A stretch of DNA of 64,000 nucleotides. It comes from Sulfuritalea sp. Lineage in GTDB: Bacteria > Pseudomonadota > Gammaproteobacteria > Burkholderiales > Rhodocyclaceae. Below the pieces are notes generated by a model. That model was not told the origin of the DNA. It did no database searches and saw only the letters and a list, made by a program, of their open reading frames with translations. The translations under genes were made by a program, and so were the position numbers. Below, piece by piece: positions 28,010 through 35,544 of this stretch. The number at the start of each line of letters is the position of its first letter. Position 1 is the stretch's first letter. The stretch is taken from the NCBI GenBank assembly GCA_030651305.1, contig JAUSCI010000019.1, forward strand, positions 62,001 to 126,000. The letters are read 5' to 3'.

Positions 28010-28711
28010 TCAGATTTTCAGGTAAGTCCAGCCCTGCTGCACGCGCTCGGCAACATGCTCAATGGCGGTTCTGGTCACCGCCGCTTCGGGTACCAGCGCC
28101 ACGTCCTGGCCGATGCGCTGCAAGCGCGCGATGGTTTGTCCGCAGGCGATGAAGCCGACTCGCTGATGCTGCGCCTTGAGTTCCGCGATGCGTGCGGCGT
28201 AAGGCGTCGTGCGTGCGCGTAGCAGATCGAGGCCGGTGTTGTTGGCGATGATCTCGATGCGGGCGTTGCCGGTCTTGGCAAGATAGGCTTCGGCGAGGTC
28301 GAGCGTCGCTTCCATCTGTTCCGCCCGGGAACTGTCCAGATGAATCAGGATGCGCGCCGGTTCTGCCGCGAACAGGCGATCAGTCCAGGTGGCCATCGAA
28401 CCCGGCTTTTCGGGCATTGTCGCGGCGTGGTGTCCCTGCCAGCCAATCAGCACGCCGACGACCAGGGCCAGACTGGCTGCCAGCGCGCCACCCCAGATGG
28501 GCAGGTAACTGTGCGGCTTGCGGCGTGGGGCCGGTACCCGACCGTAGGCATGGCGCACCAATTCCTTGGTCGCGCGCAGCGCACAAAGACGCTGGCCGAG
28601 CTCGACATCGCGCGCAACGGCGGCGAGTATTTCGTCGCATTCCTGGGCGCCAAGCTGCTTGTCCACGAAGGCATTCAGCCGTTCGTCGGAGAAAACCTTT
28701 GCATCGTTCAT
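28010..28711 (-). CDS. Anti-sigma factor with a C-terminal DsrE-like domain
   Basis: The 233-residue protein starts at the ATG at 28711, overlapping the sigma-factor stop (ATGA). Residues 1-60 look like an anti-sigma domain (FSDERLNAFVDKQLGAQECD), without the zinc HxxxCxxC motif. One membrane segment is at about 73-92 (GGALAASLALVVGVLIGW). Residues about 115-233 form a DsrE/DsrF-like domain (ARILIHLDSSRAEQMEATLD, then GFIACGQTIARL), placed outside the cytoplasm. This domain aligns with the secreted DsrE protein encoded divergently, including one cysteine. I infer that it holds the ECF sigma factor inactive until the outer domain receives a signal. Confidence 0.8.
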   Translation of the reverse strand: MNDAKVFSDERLNAFVDKQLGAQECDEILAAVARDVELGQRLCALRATKELVRHAYGRVPAPRRKPHSYLPIWGGALAASLALVVGVLIGWQGHHAATMPEKPGSMATWTDRLFAAEPARILIHLDSSRAEQMEATLDLAEAYLAKTGNARIEIIANNTGLDLLRARTTPYAARIAELKAQHQRVGFIACGQTIARLQRIGQDVALVPEAAVTRTAIEHVAERVQQGWTYLKI

Positions 28712-29256
28712 TTGACACTCCTCAGACGCGCTTGCGCCGTCTGCGTCTGCGCTTGCAGAAGAAGTCCGCCCAGCGATTCGCGCGCCCGGCACAGCCGGCT
28801 CATCACCGTGCCGATCGGAATCGCCAGAACTTCCGCAGCCTCCGCGTAAGACAATTCTTCCAGATCAACCAGGGTGACGACCTGGCGCTGCCCGAGCGGC
28901 AGAGCCGCAACCGCTGCCCGCACCCGGTTGACCGTTTGCTGGCGTTCGGCATGGGCTTCCGGTCCGGGCAGATCCGATGGCAGTTCGGCGAGAGCCTCGT
29001 CATCGAGATCCTCGCGTCTGGCACGCAGGTGGTCGATCCAGCAGCGATTGAGGATCGCGAACAACCAGCTCATCAGCCGTGCGGACTCGCGCAGTTGGTC
29101 AAGCCTGGACAGGCCGCGCGTCAAAGCTTCCTGGGCAAGGTCGTCGGCGAGAACCGCATCGTGGCACCAGGCGAAAGCCAGGCGATAGAGCCGCACGCGG
29201 CTTGCCTTGATCTGCTCCACCCGTTCGCGCTGCTCGCGCGATCGCAACCACTTCAT
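28708..29256 (-). CDS. ECF sigma factor
   Basis: The 182-residue protein has sigma region 2 (DDLAQEALTRGLSRLDQLRE, then SWLFAILNRCWIDHLRAR) and region 4 (ALPLGQRQVVTLVDLEELSY, then IPIGTVMSRLCRARESL). It lacks regions 1 and 3, as in ECF (sigma-E-like) factors. It is coupled to the anti-sigma gene by an ATGA overlap. Its promoter has the same GGAATAAA and CGTC elements as the divergent DsrE gene, so it probably drives both. Confidence 0.92.
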   Translation of the reverse strand: MKWLRSREQRERVEQIKASRVRLYRLAFAWCHDAVLADDLAQEALTRGLSRLDQLRESARLMSWLFAILNRCWIDHLRARREDLDDEALAELPSDLPGPEAHAERQQTVNRVRAAVAALPLGQRQVVTLVDLEELSYAEAAEVLAIPIGTVMSRLCRARESLGGLLLQAQTQTAQARLRSVK

Positions 29257-29281
29257 CGATTTTTCCCTCCAGTCTCATTAT

Positions 29282-29307
29282 GACGCCGCAGGCGGCGGAT
29301 TTATTCC
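29282..29307 (-). promoter_or_regulatory. ECF-type promoter of the sigma operon
   Basis: On the minus strand GGAATAAA (29307-29300) and CGTC (29285-29282) are 17 bases apart, counted from GGAAT. This fits the -35 GGAA and -10 CGTC layout of ECF promoters. The start codon of the sigma gene is at 29256. The same layout occurs in the divergent promoter, which supports autoregulation. Confidence 0.7.
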
Positions 29308-29328
29308 TTCACCCGTCGCGGGTCCAGG

Positions 29329-29356
29329 GGAATAAACCAGGCTGCGGCTCCGTCTT
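29329..29356 (+). promoter_or_regulatory. ECF-type promoter of the DsrE gene
   Basis: GGAATAAA (29329-29336) and CGTCTT (29351-29356) have a 17-base gap counted from GGAAT, exactly as in the divergent sigma promoter. A start point near 29362 would leave an 80-base leader before the ATG at 29442. Confidence 0.7.
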
Positions 29357-29441
29357 ACCGAAGTCACCGCCCCATTCAAAAACGCGCAATAAAACGCGGA
29401 GACCGGGCAAAGCCTGTATTTCCAACCAAAGAGGAGCCATC

Positions 29442-29867
29442 ATGATTCGCAGAACTTTCGTTCAACTCGTGCTCGCCAGCACGATCCTTGCGGCCACAAT
29501 TCCCGCCGCCATTGCCGAGCCGTCCAAGCCGAGCGTTGTAATCCAGGTCAGCGACAGCGATACCAAGACCTGGAACCAGGCCCTCAACGTCATCAAGAAC
29601 GTCCAGGCGGAATACGGCAAGGACAAAGTCAATATTGAGCTGGTGGTCTTCGGCAACGGCTCGGGACTGCTCAAGTTCGACTCGCCACTGGCGAACCGCA
29701 TCGACGAAACGCTGGCGAGCGGCGCCAGTGTTGCCATGTGCGAGAACACCATGAAGGGTCAGAAACTGACCAAGGCAGACATGCATCCGAAGATCGGTTA
29801 CGTCAAGGCCGGCATCATCGAAATCATCGAGAAATCGAAGGAAGGATGGACCGTGGTTCGACCGTAG
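29442..29867 (+). CDS. Secreted DsrE-family protein
   Basis: The 141-residue precursor starts after AAAGAGGAGCCATC and has a signal peptide (MIRRTFVQLVLASTILAATI, with AIAEP after it). The mature part is a DsrE/DsrF-like fold: VVIQVSDSDTKTWNQALNVI, IELVVFGNGSGLL, then SVAMCENTMKG with the single cysteine and EGWTVVRP at the end. It aligns with the outer domain of the neighbouring anti-sigma factor. Cytoplasmic DsrE relatives carry sulfur on a cysteine. A periplasmic role with reactive sulfur or oxidant species is inference. Confidence 0.85.
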   Translation: MIRRTFVQLVLASTILAATIPAAIAEPSKPSVVIQVSDSDTKTWNQALNVIKNVQAEYGKDKVNIELVVFGNGSGLLKFDSPLANRIDETLASGASVAMCENTMKGQKLTKADMHPKIGYVKAGIIEIIEKSKEGWTVVRP

Positions 29868-29875
29868 CGGCAAGG

Positions 29876-29911
29876 CGCTCGCGGGCCCGGTACGACACCT
29901 GTCCGCGAGCG
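29876..29911. terminator. Possible hairpin between convergent DsrE and TauE genes
   Basis: CGCTCGCGG (29876-29884) and CCGCGAGCG (29903-29911) are perfect inverted repeats with an 18-base loop, nine bases after the DsrE stop. There is no U-run. It may act for both converging units. Confidence 0.35.
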
Positions 29912-29920
29912 GTGCGAAAT

Positions 29921-30724
29921 TCAGCCGGTCAGCAAGCCGTGCAGCATCTTGCTTGCCAGCAGCGCCAGAAATCCGCCGAAGGCGCGCTTTAGCTGCTTCA
30001 CCGGCAGCTTGTGCGCCAGCCGGGCGCCGACTGGCGCCATCAGGAAACTGATGGCGACGACGCCGACGAAGGCCGGCAGATAGACATAGCCGAGCGAGTA
30101 ATCCGGCAGGCCAGACGTCTTGAGGCCGCTCATGATGTAGCCGATGGTGCCGGCGACGGCGATGGGAAAGCCGAGCGCAGCGGAAGTGCCGACGGCATGG
30201 TGAATCACCACGTTGCAATACACCATGAAGGGAATCGTCAGGAAGCCGCCGCCGGCCGCGACCAGGCTCGACACAATTCCGATCAGCGTGCCGGCGACGA
30301 CCATGCCGAAGGTTCCCGGCAACTGGCTGTGGGGCTTGGGCTTGAAGTCGAGGATCATTTGCAGCGAGGCGTAATACACGATCGCGGTGAATACCATTGC
30401 CAGTGGCCGGGTCGGCACCCAGGTGGCGATGAAGGAGCCGGACAGCGTGCCGATCACCAGTCCCGGCGCAAAACTCTTCACGATGTCCCAGCGCACGGCG
30501 CCGTGCGCGTGATGGGCGCGCATGCTGGCAATCGAGGTGAATACGATGGTCGCCATCGAGGTGCCGAGCGCCAGGTGCATGCTGTGCTCGACCGGGAAGT
30601 CCTGGGCCGTGAACAGCATGAACAGCAGCGGCACGATGGTCAGCCCGCCGCCGACGCCGAACAGGCCGGCGACGAAACCGGCGAAGACGCCCAGCAGCGG
30701 GTAGCTCAGCCACCAGATTGTCAT
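29921..30724 (-). CDS. TauE/SafE-family membrane exporter
   Basis: The start is the ATG at 30724, overlapping the EVE gene stop. The 267-residue protein has about eight hydrophobic segments and the family motif GLFGVGGGLTIVPLL, repeated in the second half as SLVAAGGGFLTIPFM. Family members export sulfite or sulfoacetate and related organosulfur anions. It lies next to the DsrE/sigma system but is transcribed towards it, so a link to sulfur chemistry is suggestive only. Confidence 0.88.
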   Translation of the reverse strand: MTIWWLSYPLLGVFAGFVAGLFGVGGGLTIVPLLFMLFTAQDFPVEHSMHLALGTSMATIVFTSIASMRAHHAHGAVRWDIVKSFAPGLVIGTLSGSFIATWVPTRPLAMVFTAIVYYASLQMILDFKPKPHSQLPGTFGMVVAGTLIGIVSSLVAAGGGFLTIPFMVYCNVVIHHAVGTSAALGFPIAVAGTIGYIMSGLKTSGLPDYSLGYVYLPAFVGVVAISFLMAPVGARLAHKLPVKQLKRAFGGFLALLASKMLHGLLTG

Positions 30725-31194
30725 GTTTTCTCTTTCATCAGTTTGGTGACGACGAATTTCCATTCGGCCGGGTCGACCGGGGTGATCGACAGGCGGTTGC
30801 CGCGCTGCAGGGCGCGCAGGTGGACGAGTTCGGGATGCGCGCGCAGTTCATCGAGGCCGATCAGCCGCGTCTTCTTCACGATGCGCACATCGACATTTAC
30901 CCAGCGCGGATTTTCCGGCGTCGATTTCGGGTCGAAGTAGTGGCTTGCCGGATCGAACTGGGTGCGGTCCGGATAGGCCAGCTGCGCCACTTCGGCGAGT
31001 CCGGCGATGCCCGGCTCGGCGCAGGACGAGTGATAGAACAGCACGCCATCGCCGACCTTCATCTGGTCGCGCATGAAATTGCGCGCCTGATAGTTGCGCA
31101 CCCCCCACCAGTCGACGGTCTGTTTCGGCATCGCCAGCACATGGTCGATGCCTACCACCGCAGGTTCGGTTTTCATCAGCCAGTAACGCGCCAT
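30721..31194 (-). CDS. EVE-domain protein
   Basis: The 157-residue protein begins ARYWLMKTEPAVVGIDHVLA and continues TVDWWGVRNYQARNFMRDQM and VLFYHSSCAEPGIAGLAEVA, the standard EVE fold related to PUA and YTH domains. Such proteins bind modified bases. The gene sits directly after the 6S RNA terminator and is coupled to the TauE gene by an ATGA overlap. Confidence 0.92.
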   Translation of the reverse strand: MARYWLMKTEPAVVGIDHVLAMPKQTVDWWGVRNYQARNFMRDQMKVGDGVLFYHSSCAEPGIAGLAEVAQLAYPDRTQFDPASHYFDPKSTPENPRWVNVDVRIVKKTRLIGLDELRAHPELVHLRALQRGNRLSITPVDPAEWKFVVTKLMKEKT

Positions 31195-31210
31195 TCAGAC
31201 TGCCTCAGCA

Positions 31211-31242
31211 ATGAAACAGGGCGCGGAAACCTCCGCGCCCTG
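31211..31242 (-). terminator. Terminator hairpin after 6S RNA
   Basis: CAGGGCGCGGA and TCCGCGCCCTG (31217-31242) are perfect 11-base inverted repeats with a four-base loop. On the minus strand TTTC follows. It lies eight bases past the end of the 6S RNA and just before the EVE gene. Confidence 0.65.
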
Positions 31243-31250
31243 CTGATCGA

Positions 31251-31428
31251 TTCCCCCGCGAGTGCCGTTTGGCCGGCATCCTGAACCTGGGTTCAGAGGG
31301 GCCGCTTTCCTGCCGCTTCAGGTTCGCTCACCAGGAGCGATCACAACAGCGGCGTCTTTGGGCTGCGGCCGATGCCAATCGGTATTGGTTCAAGGAATGT
31401 ATGGCCTTGGCGAACACCGCAGGGGAAA
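31251..31428 (-). ncRNA. ssrS: 6S RNA
   Basis: The minus-strand sequence begins TTCCCCTGCGGTGTTCGCC and ends CACTCGCGGGGGAA. The ends pair over ten bases (TTCCCCTGCG with CGCGGGGGAA, one G-U). The inner CCTTGAACC, the large central bubble and the total length of about 178 bases fit the 6S family. It lies just downstream of zapA, the conserved proteobacterial position. 6S RNA mimics an open promoter and binds RNA polymerase with sigma-70. It is probably processed from a zapA read-through or its own transcript. Confidence 0.88.
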
Positions 31429-31487
31429 CCCTGTGAAGCCAGGCAACTCATTCGCGAATCAGGGGCGGGAAACAGTCGGAACAGCGA

Positions 31488-31802
31488 TCAGAACAACTGC
31501 TCGTGCTGCGCCAGCGATTCGTCGAGCTTGGCTTCGATGAAATCGATTCTACGCTGAATCGATTCGCTTTCAAGTGCCGCTTCGAGATGCGCCGGAGTGT
31601 TCTTCGCGGCGAGTAATTCATGCGCCAGATTCAAGGCTGCCATGACCGCCAGGCGTTCGCCGTTACCCTTTGTCTTCTCGGCTGTTTCCTTCAGCCGGCC
31701 ATCGAGAAATGCCACGGCGGTCAGCAGAGCCTCGCGCTCGGCAGGCTCACAGGCGACGCGGTATTCCTTGCCCAGCAGCTTGACTTCAAGGGTATGGCTC
31801 AT
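31488..31802 (-). CDS. zapA: Cell-division protein ZapA
   Basis: The 104-residue protein starts SHTLEVKLLGKEYRVACEPA and has the family block LNLAHELL, followed by a C-terminal coiled coil. ZapA binds FtsZ and bundles protofilaments at the Z ring. The gene overlaps the zapB-like gene by four bases and is followed by 6S RNA. Confidence 0.92.
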   Translation of the reverse strand: MSHTLEVKLLGKEYRVACEPAEREALLTAVAFLDGRLKETAEKTKGNGERLAVMAALNLAHELLAAKNTPAHLEAALESESIQRRIDFIEAKLDESLAQHEQLF

Positions 31803-31993
31803 GCGTCGGGCACCCGCGTCATCAGTGCTTCAAGGCGTTCGCGCGTGATGTCGATCTTCTTCGCCAGCGCAGCCTTTTCGACTTCCAGTCCGGCGACGTG
31901 GGCACGCAGGGCCTGATTCTCGCCGCGCAGGCTGGCGCACACGGCCACTATCTGTTCGACCTTTTGCTCAAGGTGATCGAGGGAAACAGTCAT
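31799..31993 (-). CDS. ZapB-like coiled-coil protein
   Basis: The 64-residue protein is almost one coiled coil (LDHLEQKVEQIVAVCASLRG, then ENQALRAHVAGLEVEKAALA). This matches the short coiled-coil family that precedes zapA in betaproteobacteria and is compared with ZapB. It overlaps the zapA start (ATGA). A structural role at the division ring is inferred from that position. Confidence 0.8.
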   Translation of the reverse strand: MTVSLDHLEQKVEQIVAVCASLRGENQALRAHVAGLEVEKAALAKKIDITRERLEALMTRVPDA

Positions 31994-32103
31994 GGGGGCA
32001 AGTTTCCGGGAAAAGTGTAATCAGGTCAAGCAACAAGGCGAGAAACTGAATGTGTTTTAGGAAGCGCCGTGGGTAATTAACCCCGGTCTGGCAAAATGGG
32101 TGC

Positions 32104-33192
32104 ATGCCCATTGACGCCTTCTCTCCGGCCAAGCTGCGCCGCGTGCTGGTAACCAAGCTGCGCCATCACGGTGATGTTCTGCTCGCCACGCCGGTGATCT
32201 CGATGCTGAAGCGCATGGCGCCGCAATGCGAGGTGGATGCGCTGGTCTACGCCGATACCGCGCCCATGCTTGAAGGCCATCCGGCACTGGCTCAGCTGCA
32301 CCTGATCGACCGCAACTGGAAGCGGCAAGGGCTGTTGCCTCAGGCTGCGGCCGAGTGGCAGCTGATTTCGGCGCTGCGGGCGCGGCACTACGATCTTGTG
32401 CTGCATCTTTCAGTGCATACGCGCGGCGCCTGGCTGGTTCGTCTGCTGCGGCCTCGCTGGTCGGTGGCGCCGAAGTTCCGTTCCGGCTTCTGGGCGAACA
32501 GCTTTACTCACCTTTACCCGGCGCAGTCGGACCCGCTGCGCCACACGGTGGAAACCAATCTCGACAGCCTGCGCGCTCTGGGTCTGGAGCCGACGGCGGC
32601 GGACAAGATCGTGACCATGGTGCCCGGCGCCAGGGCCACGGCGCGCGTTGTGGACTTGCTGGCGCAGCATGGCTTGCAGGTGGGCCGCTTCGTCCATGTC
32701 CATCCAGCGTCGCGCTGGGCGTTCAAGTGCTGGCCCGCCGAACGGGTCGCGGCATTGTGCGACGCACTGGCGGCGAAGGCTTGGCCAATCGTGCTGAGCT
32801 CGGCACCGGACGCGAACGAGAAGGCGCTGATCGCCGAGGTGCGTGCCGCACGCGACAAAGACGCCGTATCGCCAGCGCCGACTATTGACTTGTCCGGCCA
32901 GCTTTCGCTGAAGGAACTCGCGGCGCTGACGGCACAGGCGAGGTTGTTTGTCGGCGTCGATTCGGCGCCGATGCATATTGCCGCCGCGATGGGCACGCCG
33001 GTGGTGGCCATCTTTGGCCCCTCGGGCGATCTGGAATGGGGGCCATGGGGTGAAGGGAATAGGGTCGTCGCCTCGAACACGCATCCCTGCCGCCCCTGCG
33101 GCATGGCCGGCTGCAATGACAGCAAGGTCAGTGCCTGCCTAACCTCGCTGCCGGTAGTGGAAGTGCTGGCGGCATGCGAGGAGTTGTTGTGA
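32104..33192 (+). CDS. rfaQ: Lipopolysaccharide heptosyltransferase III-like (GT9)
   Basis: The 362-residue protein is a GT9 enzyme. The N-terminal KLRHHGDVLLATPVISMLKR and the C-terminal LFVGVDSAPMHIAAAMGTPV, then ALFGPSG-like AIFGPSGDLEWGPWG are typical. The VHVHPASRWAFKCWPAERVA segment points to the RfaQ/WaaQ group, which adds a side-branch heptose to the inner core. It opens the surface-glycan region. Confidence 0.82.
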   Translation: MPIDAFSPAKLRRVLVTKLRHHGDVLLATPVISMLKRMAPQCEVDALVYADTAPMLEGHPALAQLHLIDRNWKRQGLLPQAAAEWQLISALRARHYDLVLHLSVHTRGAWLVRLLRPRWSVAPKFRSGFWANSFTHLYPAQSDPLRHTVETNLDSLRALGLEPTAADKIVTMVPGARATARVVDLLAQHGLQVGRFVHVHPASRWAFKCWPAERVAALCDALAAKAWPIVLSSAPDANEKALIAEVRAARDKDAVSPAPTIDLSGQLSLKELAALTAQARLFVGVDSAPMHIAAAMGTPVVAIFGPSGDLEWGPWGEGNRVVASNTHPCRPCGMAGCNDSKVSACLTSLPVVEVLAACEELL

Positions 33193-33213
33193 AGATCGAC
33201 ATCCAAGGCATTT

Positions 33214-33327
33214 GGCCACCGAGGCCACAGAGATCACAGAGAGAAAAGCAGAAACAGAGTGGGACGTTCGAGTTGATCCGCCATATGTCCTGGCTTTTCT
33301 CTGTGCCCTCTGTGTCCTCTGTGGCTA
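33214..33327. repeat. Inverted repeat in the gap between two glycosyltransferase genes
   Basis: The left part (33214-33250) contains GCCACCGAGGCCACAGAG and the right part (33291-33327) contains CCTCTGTGTCCTCTGTGGC. They are imperfect inverted copies about 37 bases long with a 40-base spacer. Such CACAGAG-rich palindromes are common dispersed elements in proteobacteria. It fills most of the 151-bp gap. Confidence 0.65.
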
Positions 33328-33343
33328 ACGGGTTTTTCCCTCA

Positions 33344-34429
33344 GTGAAACTCGCCATCGTCCGCCAGAAATACACGCCCTTCGGCGGCGCCGAGCGTTTT
33401 GTCGAGCGCGCGCTGGAGGCGCTCAGGGCGAATAACGTCGATGTTTCAATCATCGCGCGTGAATGGCAGGGAGACATGCATGGCGTCCGGGTCAATCCCT
33501 TTTATCTCGGCCGCACCTGGCGCGATGCCGGATTTGCGCGTGCCGTCCAGCGTTTGATCGCGCAGCACGATTTTGACCTGGTGCAAAGCCACGAGCGGAT
33601 TCCCGGCTGCGATATTTATCGTGCCGGCGATGGCGTCCACGCTACCTGGCTGGAGTTGCGCAACAAGCCGCTGGACAGGCTGGCACCGTGGCATCGCTAC
33701 ACCCTCGCGGCGGAAGCAGACATGTTCCGCCATCCAAGGCTGCGTGCGGTGATCTGCAATTCGCGCATGGTGAAGGACGACATCGCGCGGCGTTTTGGCG
33801 TCGCCGACGAGAGCTTGCAGGTGATCTACAGCGGCGTCGATCTCGATGCTTTCCATCCGCGGCTGCGTGAAACGCAGGGACGCTCGCTGCGCGAGAAGAC
33901 CGGTGTCGACGCCGCAACTCCGGTGATCCTGTTTGTCGGTTCCGGCTACGAGCGCAAAGGTCTGCCGACCCTGCTTCACGCGCTGTCGCGCATGTCGCGC
34001 GACGATGCCCGGTTGTGGGTGATCGGTCGCGACAAGCACGAGATGCTGCTGCGCAAACTGGCACAGACGCTGGGCGTCGATGATCGCGTGCTGTTCCTCG
34101 GCGCGCAGATCGACGTCAAGCCGTTCTATGCCGCGGCGGATGTGTTCGCCCTGCCGACGCTTTATGACCCTTTCCCCAACGCGGCGCTGGAGGCGCTGGC
34201 CTGTGGCCTGCCGATCGTTACCACGACCACGTGCGGTGCGGCGGAACTGATTACGCCGGCGAACGGTGAGGTAATTGCCGCCGGCGACGTTGCAGCATTG
34301 GCGGCGAGTCTGGATGCGTTGTGCGGCCGCGCGCCGGCAATGCGCGACGCCAGCCGCGCCAGCGTCGCCCATCTCGATCTGACGCAGATGGCGGCGCAAT
34401 TGATGGGGCTCTACTCGCGGCTGGTCTGA
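33344..34429 (+). CDS. GT4 glycosyltransferase, WaaG-like
   Basis: The 361-residue protein starts at a GTG and is GT-B fold family 4. It has QKYTPFGGAERFVERALEAL, VICNSRMVKDDIARRFGV, VIYSGVDLDAFHP, ILFVGSGYERKGLPTLL and the nucleotide-sugar motif PTLYDPFPNAALEALACGLP. The pattern is like WaaG, the core glucosyltransferase I. The exact sugar is inference. It overlaps the end of the next gene on the other strand by 19 bases. Confidence 0.85.
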   Translation: MKLAIVRQKYTPFGGAERFVERALEALRANNVDVSIIAREWQGDMHGVRVNPFYLGRTWRDAGFARAVQRLIAQHDFDLVQSHERIPGCDIYRAGDGVHATWLELRNKPLDRLAPWHRYTLAAEADMFRHPRLRAVICNSRMVKDDIARRFGVADESLQVIYSGVDLDAFHPRLRETQGRSLREKTGVDAATPVILFVGSGYERKGLPTLLHALSRMSRDDARLWVIGRDKHEMLLRKLAQTLGVDDRVLFLGAQIDVKPFYAAADVFALPTLYDPFPNAALEALACGLPIVTTTTCGAAELITPANGEVIAAGDVAALAASLDALCGRAPAMRDASRASVAHLDLTQMAAQLMGLYSRLV

Positions 34430-35544
34430 CGTTCCGCGTCGGCGACTACGGGCCGTAGTCGTTCGACGAACTCCGCGAAGGAAAAGCGCGCCAGATGTTC
34501 CTGTGCCAGTTCGGGCCGTGGCCGCGCTCGCCCCGCCTGCAATTCGCCCAGCAGGCGGCCGAAATCGGCGCCGGCATCCTGGCGTGGATCGCGGTAGAGA
34601 AACCCGGTTTCGCCGTCCAGTACAGTTTCGCTGAAAGGCGGAGCATTCACCGCGATCACCGGTGTGCCGCAAGCCTGCGCCTCGATGATGTTGAGGCCGA
34701 GCGCTTCCTTTTCCGGCAGGCCGGAGAGCAGATAGTCGAGCTGCCGGTAAATGCCCGCGACATTGCCCTGCTGGCCCCAGAAGCGCGCCTGTCCGGTCGG
34801 CAGTGGGGCAAGCGCCCGGTCGAGGTCGCGCACCGAGGCGTAGCCGCCGCAGCCGAAGATTTCCAGATTGACCTCACGATGACGGGCGAGTAAGGGCGCA
34901 AGATGGGAGAACAGCTGCGGGAACTGTTTGATCGGCGTCAGGCGGGAGACAATGCCCAGCGTCAGGCCGTCGCGGCGCACAAAAAGTGGATGCGGTCGCA
35001 ACGTTTCCGCGAGCGGCTCCAGCCAACCGAACAGGCGGTCGCGTCCTTTGCGCCGGTCCCAGTCGTAGCGGCTGGTACGGTGGATAGTGCCGGTGCCGGA
35101 TTGACCGATGAAGTCGGCGACGCCATACAGCGGCGCGTCCCAGGCCGGCAGGCCGGCGGCCTTGAGGCCGTCGCGCACCCAGCCGGAGACGGCGTAGATC
35201 CGGTCATGGTCGGCGAAGGCGGCAGGGTCGCGGCCCTGCACCGGCATGTGGGCGATGGCGCTGCGCAGCCTGCCCGGCGTCGCGGTGCGCAGCGCGACAG
35301 GCAGCGGGCCGTGCGACAGCAGCCACAAGGAGCCGTCGGGAAGGTGCTGTTGCAGGTCGGCGTGATCGGCGACAGCGATGCGCTTTGTGTCGGCGGGAAG
35401 TTGCAGCCGCTCCCAGAATGCGGCACGCGGATGCAACAGCAGACGCGTCGGCACGCCAAGTTGCGACAGCGCGCGGCAGAGGAAGGCGGTATACACCTCG
35501 CCGCCGCCGAAGTGGGGTTGCAGGTTTATTTGAACGAGCTTCAT
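34411..35544 (-). CDS. GT4 glycosyltransferase
   Basis: The 377-residue protein from the ATG at 35544 begins MKLVQINLQPHFGGGEVYTA. It has the donor half LTLGIVSRLTPIKQFPQL and PEKEALGLNIIEAQACGTPV, standard for GT4. The start overlaps the ligase stop (ATGA). The acceptor and sugar are not evident. It closes the long minus-strand glycan operon. Confidence 0.85.
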   Translation of the reverse strand: MKLVQINLQPHFGGGEVYTAFLCRALSQLGVPTRLLLHPRAAFWERLQLPADTKRIAVADHADLQQHLPDGSLWLLSHGPLPVALRTATPGRLRSAIAHMPVQGRDPAAFADHDRIYAVSGWVRDGLKAAGLPAWDAPLYGVADFIGQSGTGTIHRTSRYDWDRRKGRDRLFGWLEPLAETLRPHPLFVRRDGLTLGIVSRLTPIKQFPQLFSHLAPLLARHREVNLEIFGCGGYASVRDLDRALAPLPTGQARFWGQQGNVAGIYRQLDYLLSGLPEKEALGLNIIEAQACGTPVIAVNAPPFSETVLDGETGFLYRDPRQDAGADFGRLLGELQAGRARPRPELAQEHLARFSFAEFVERLRPVVADAERQTSRE

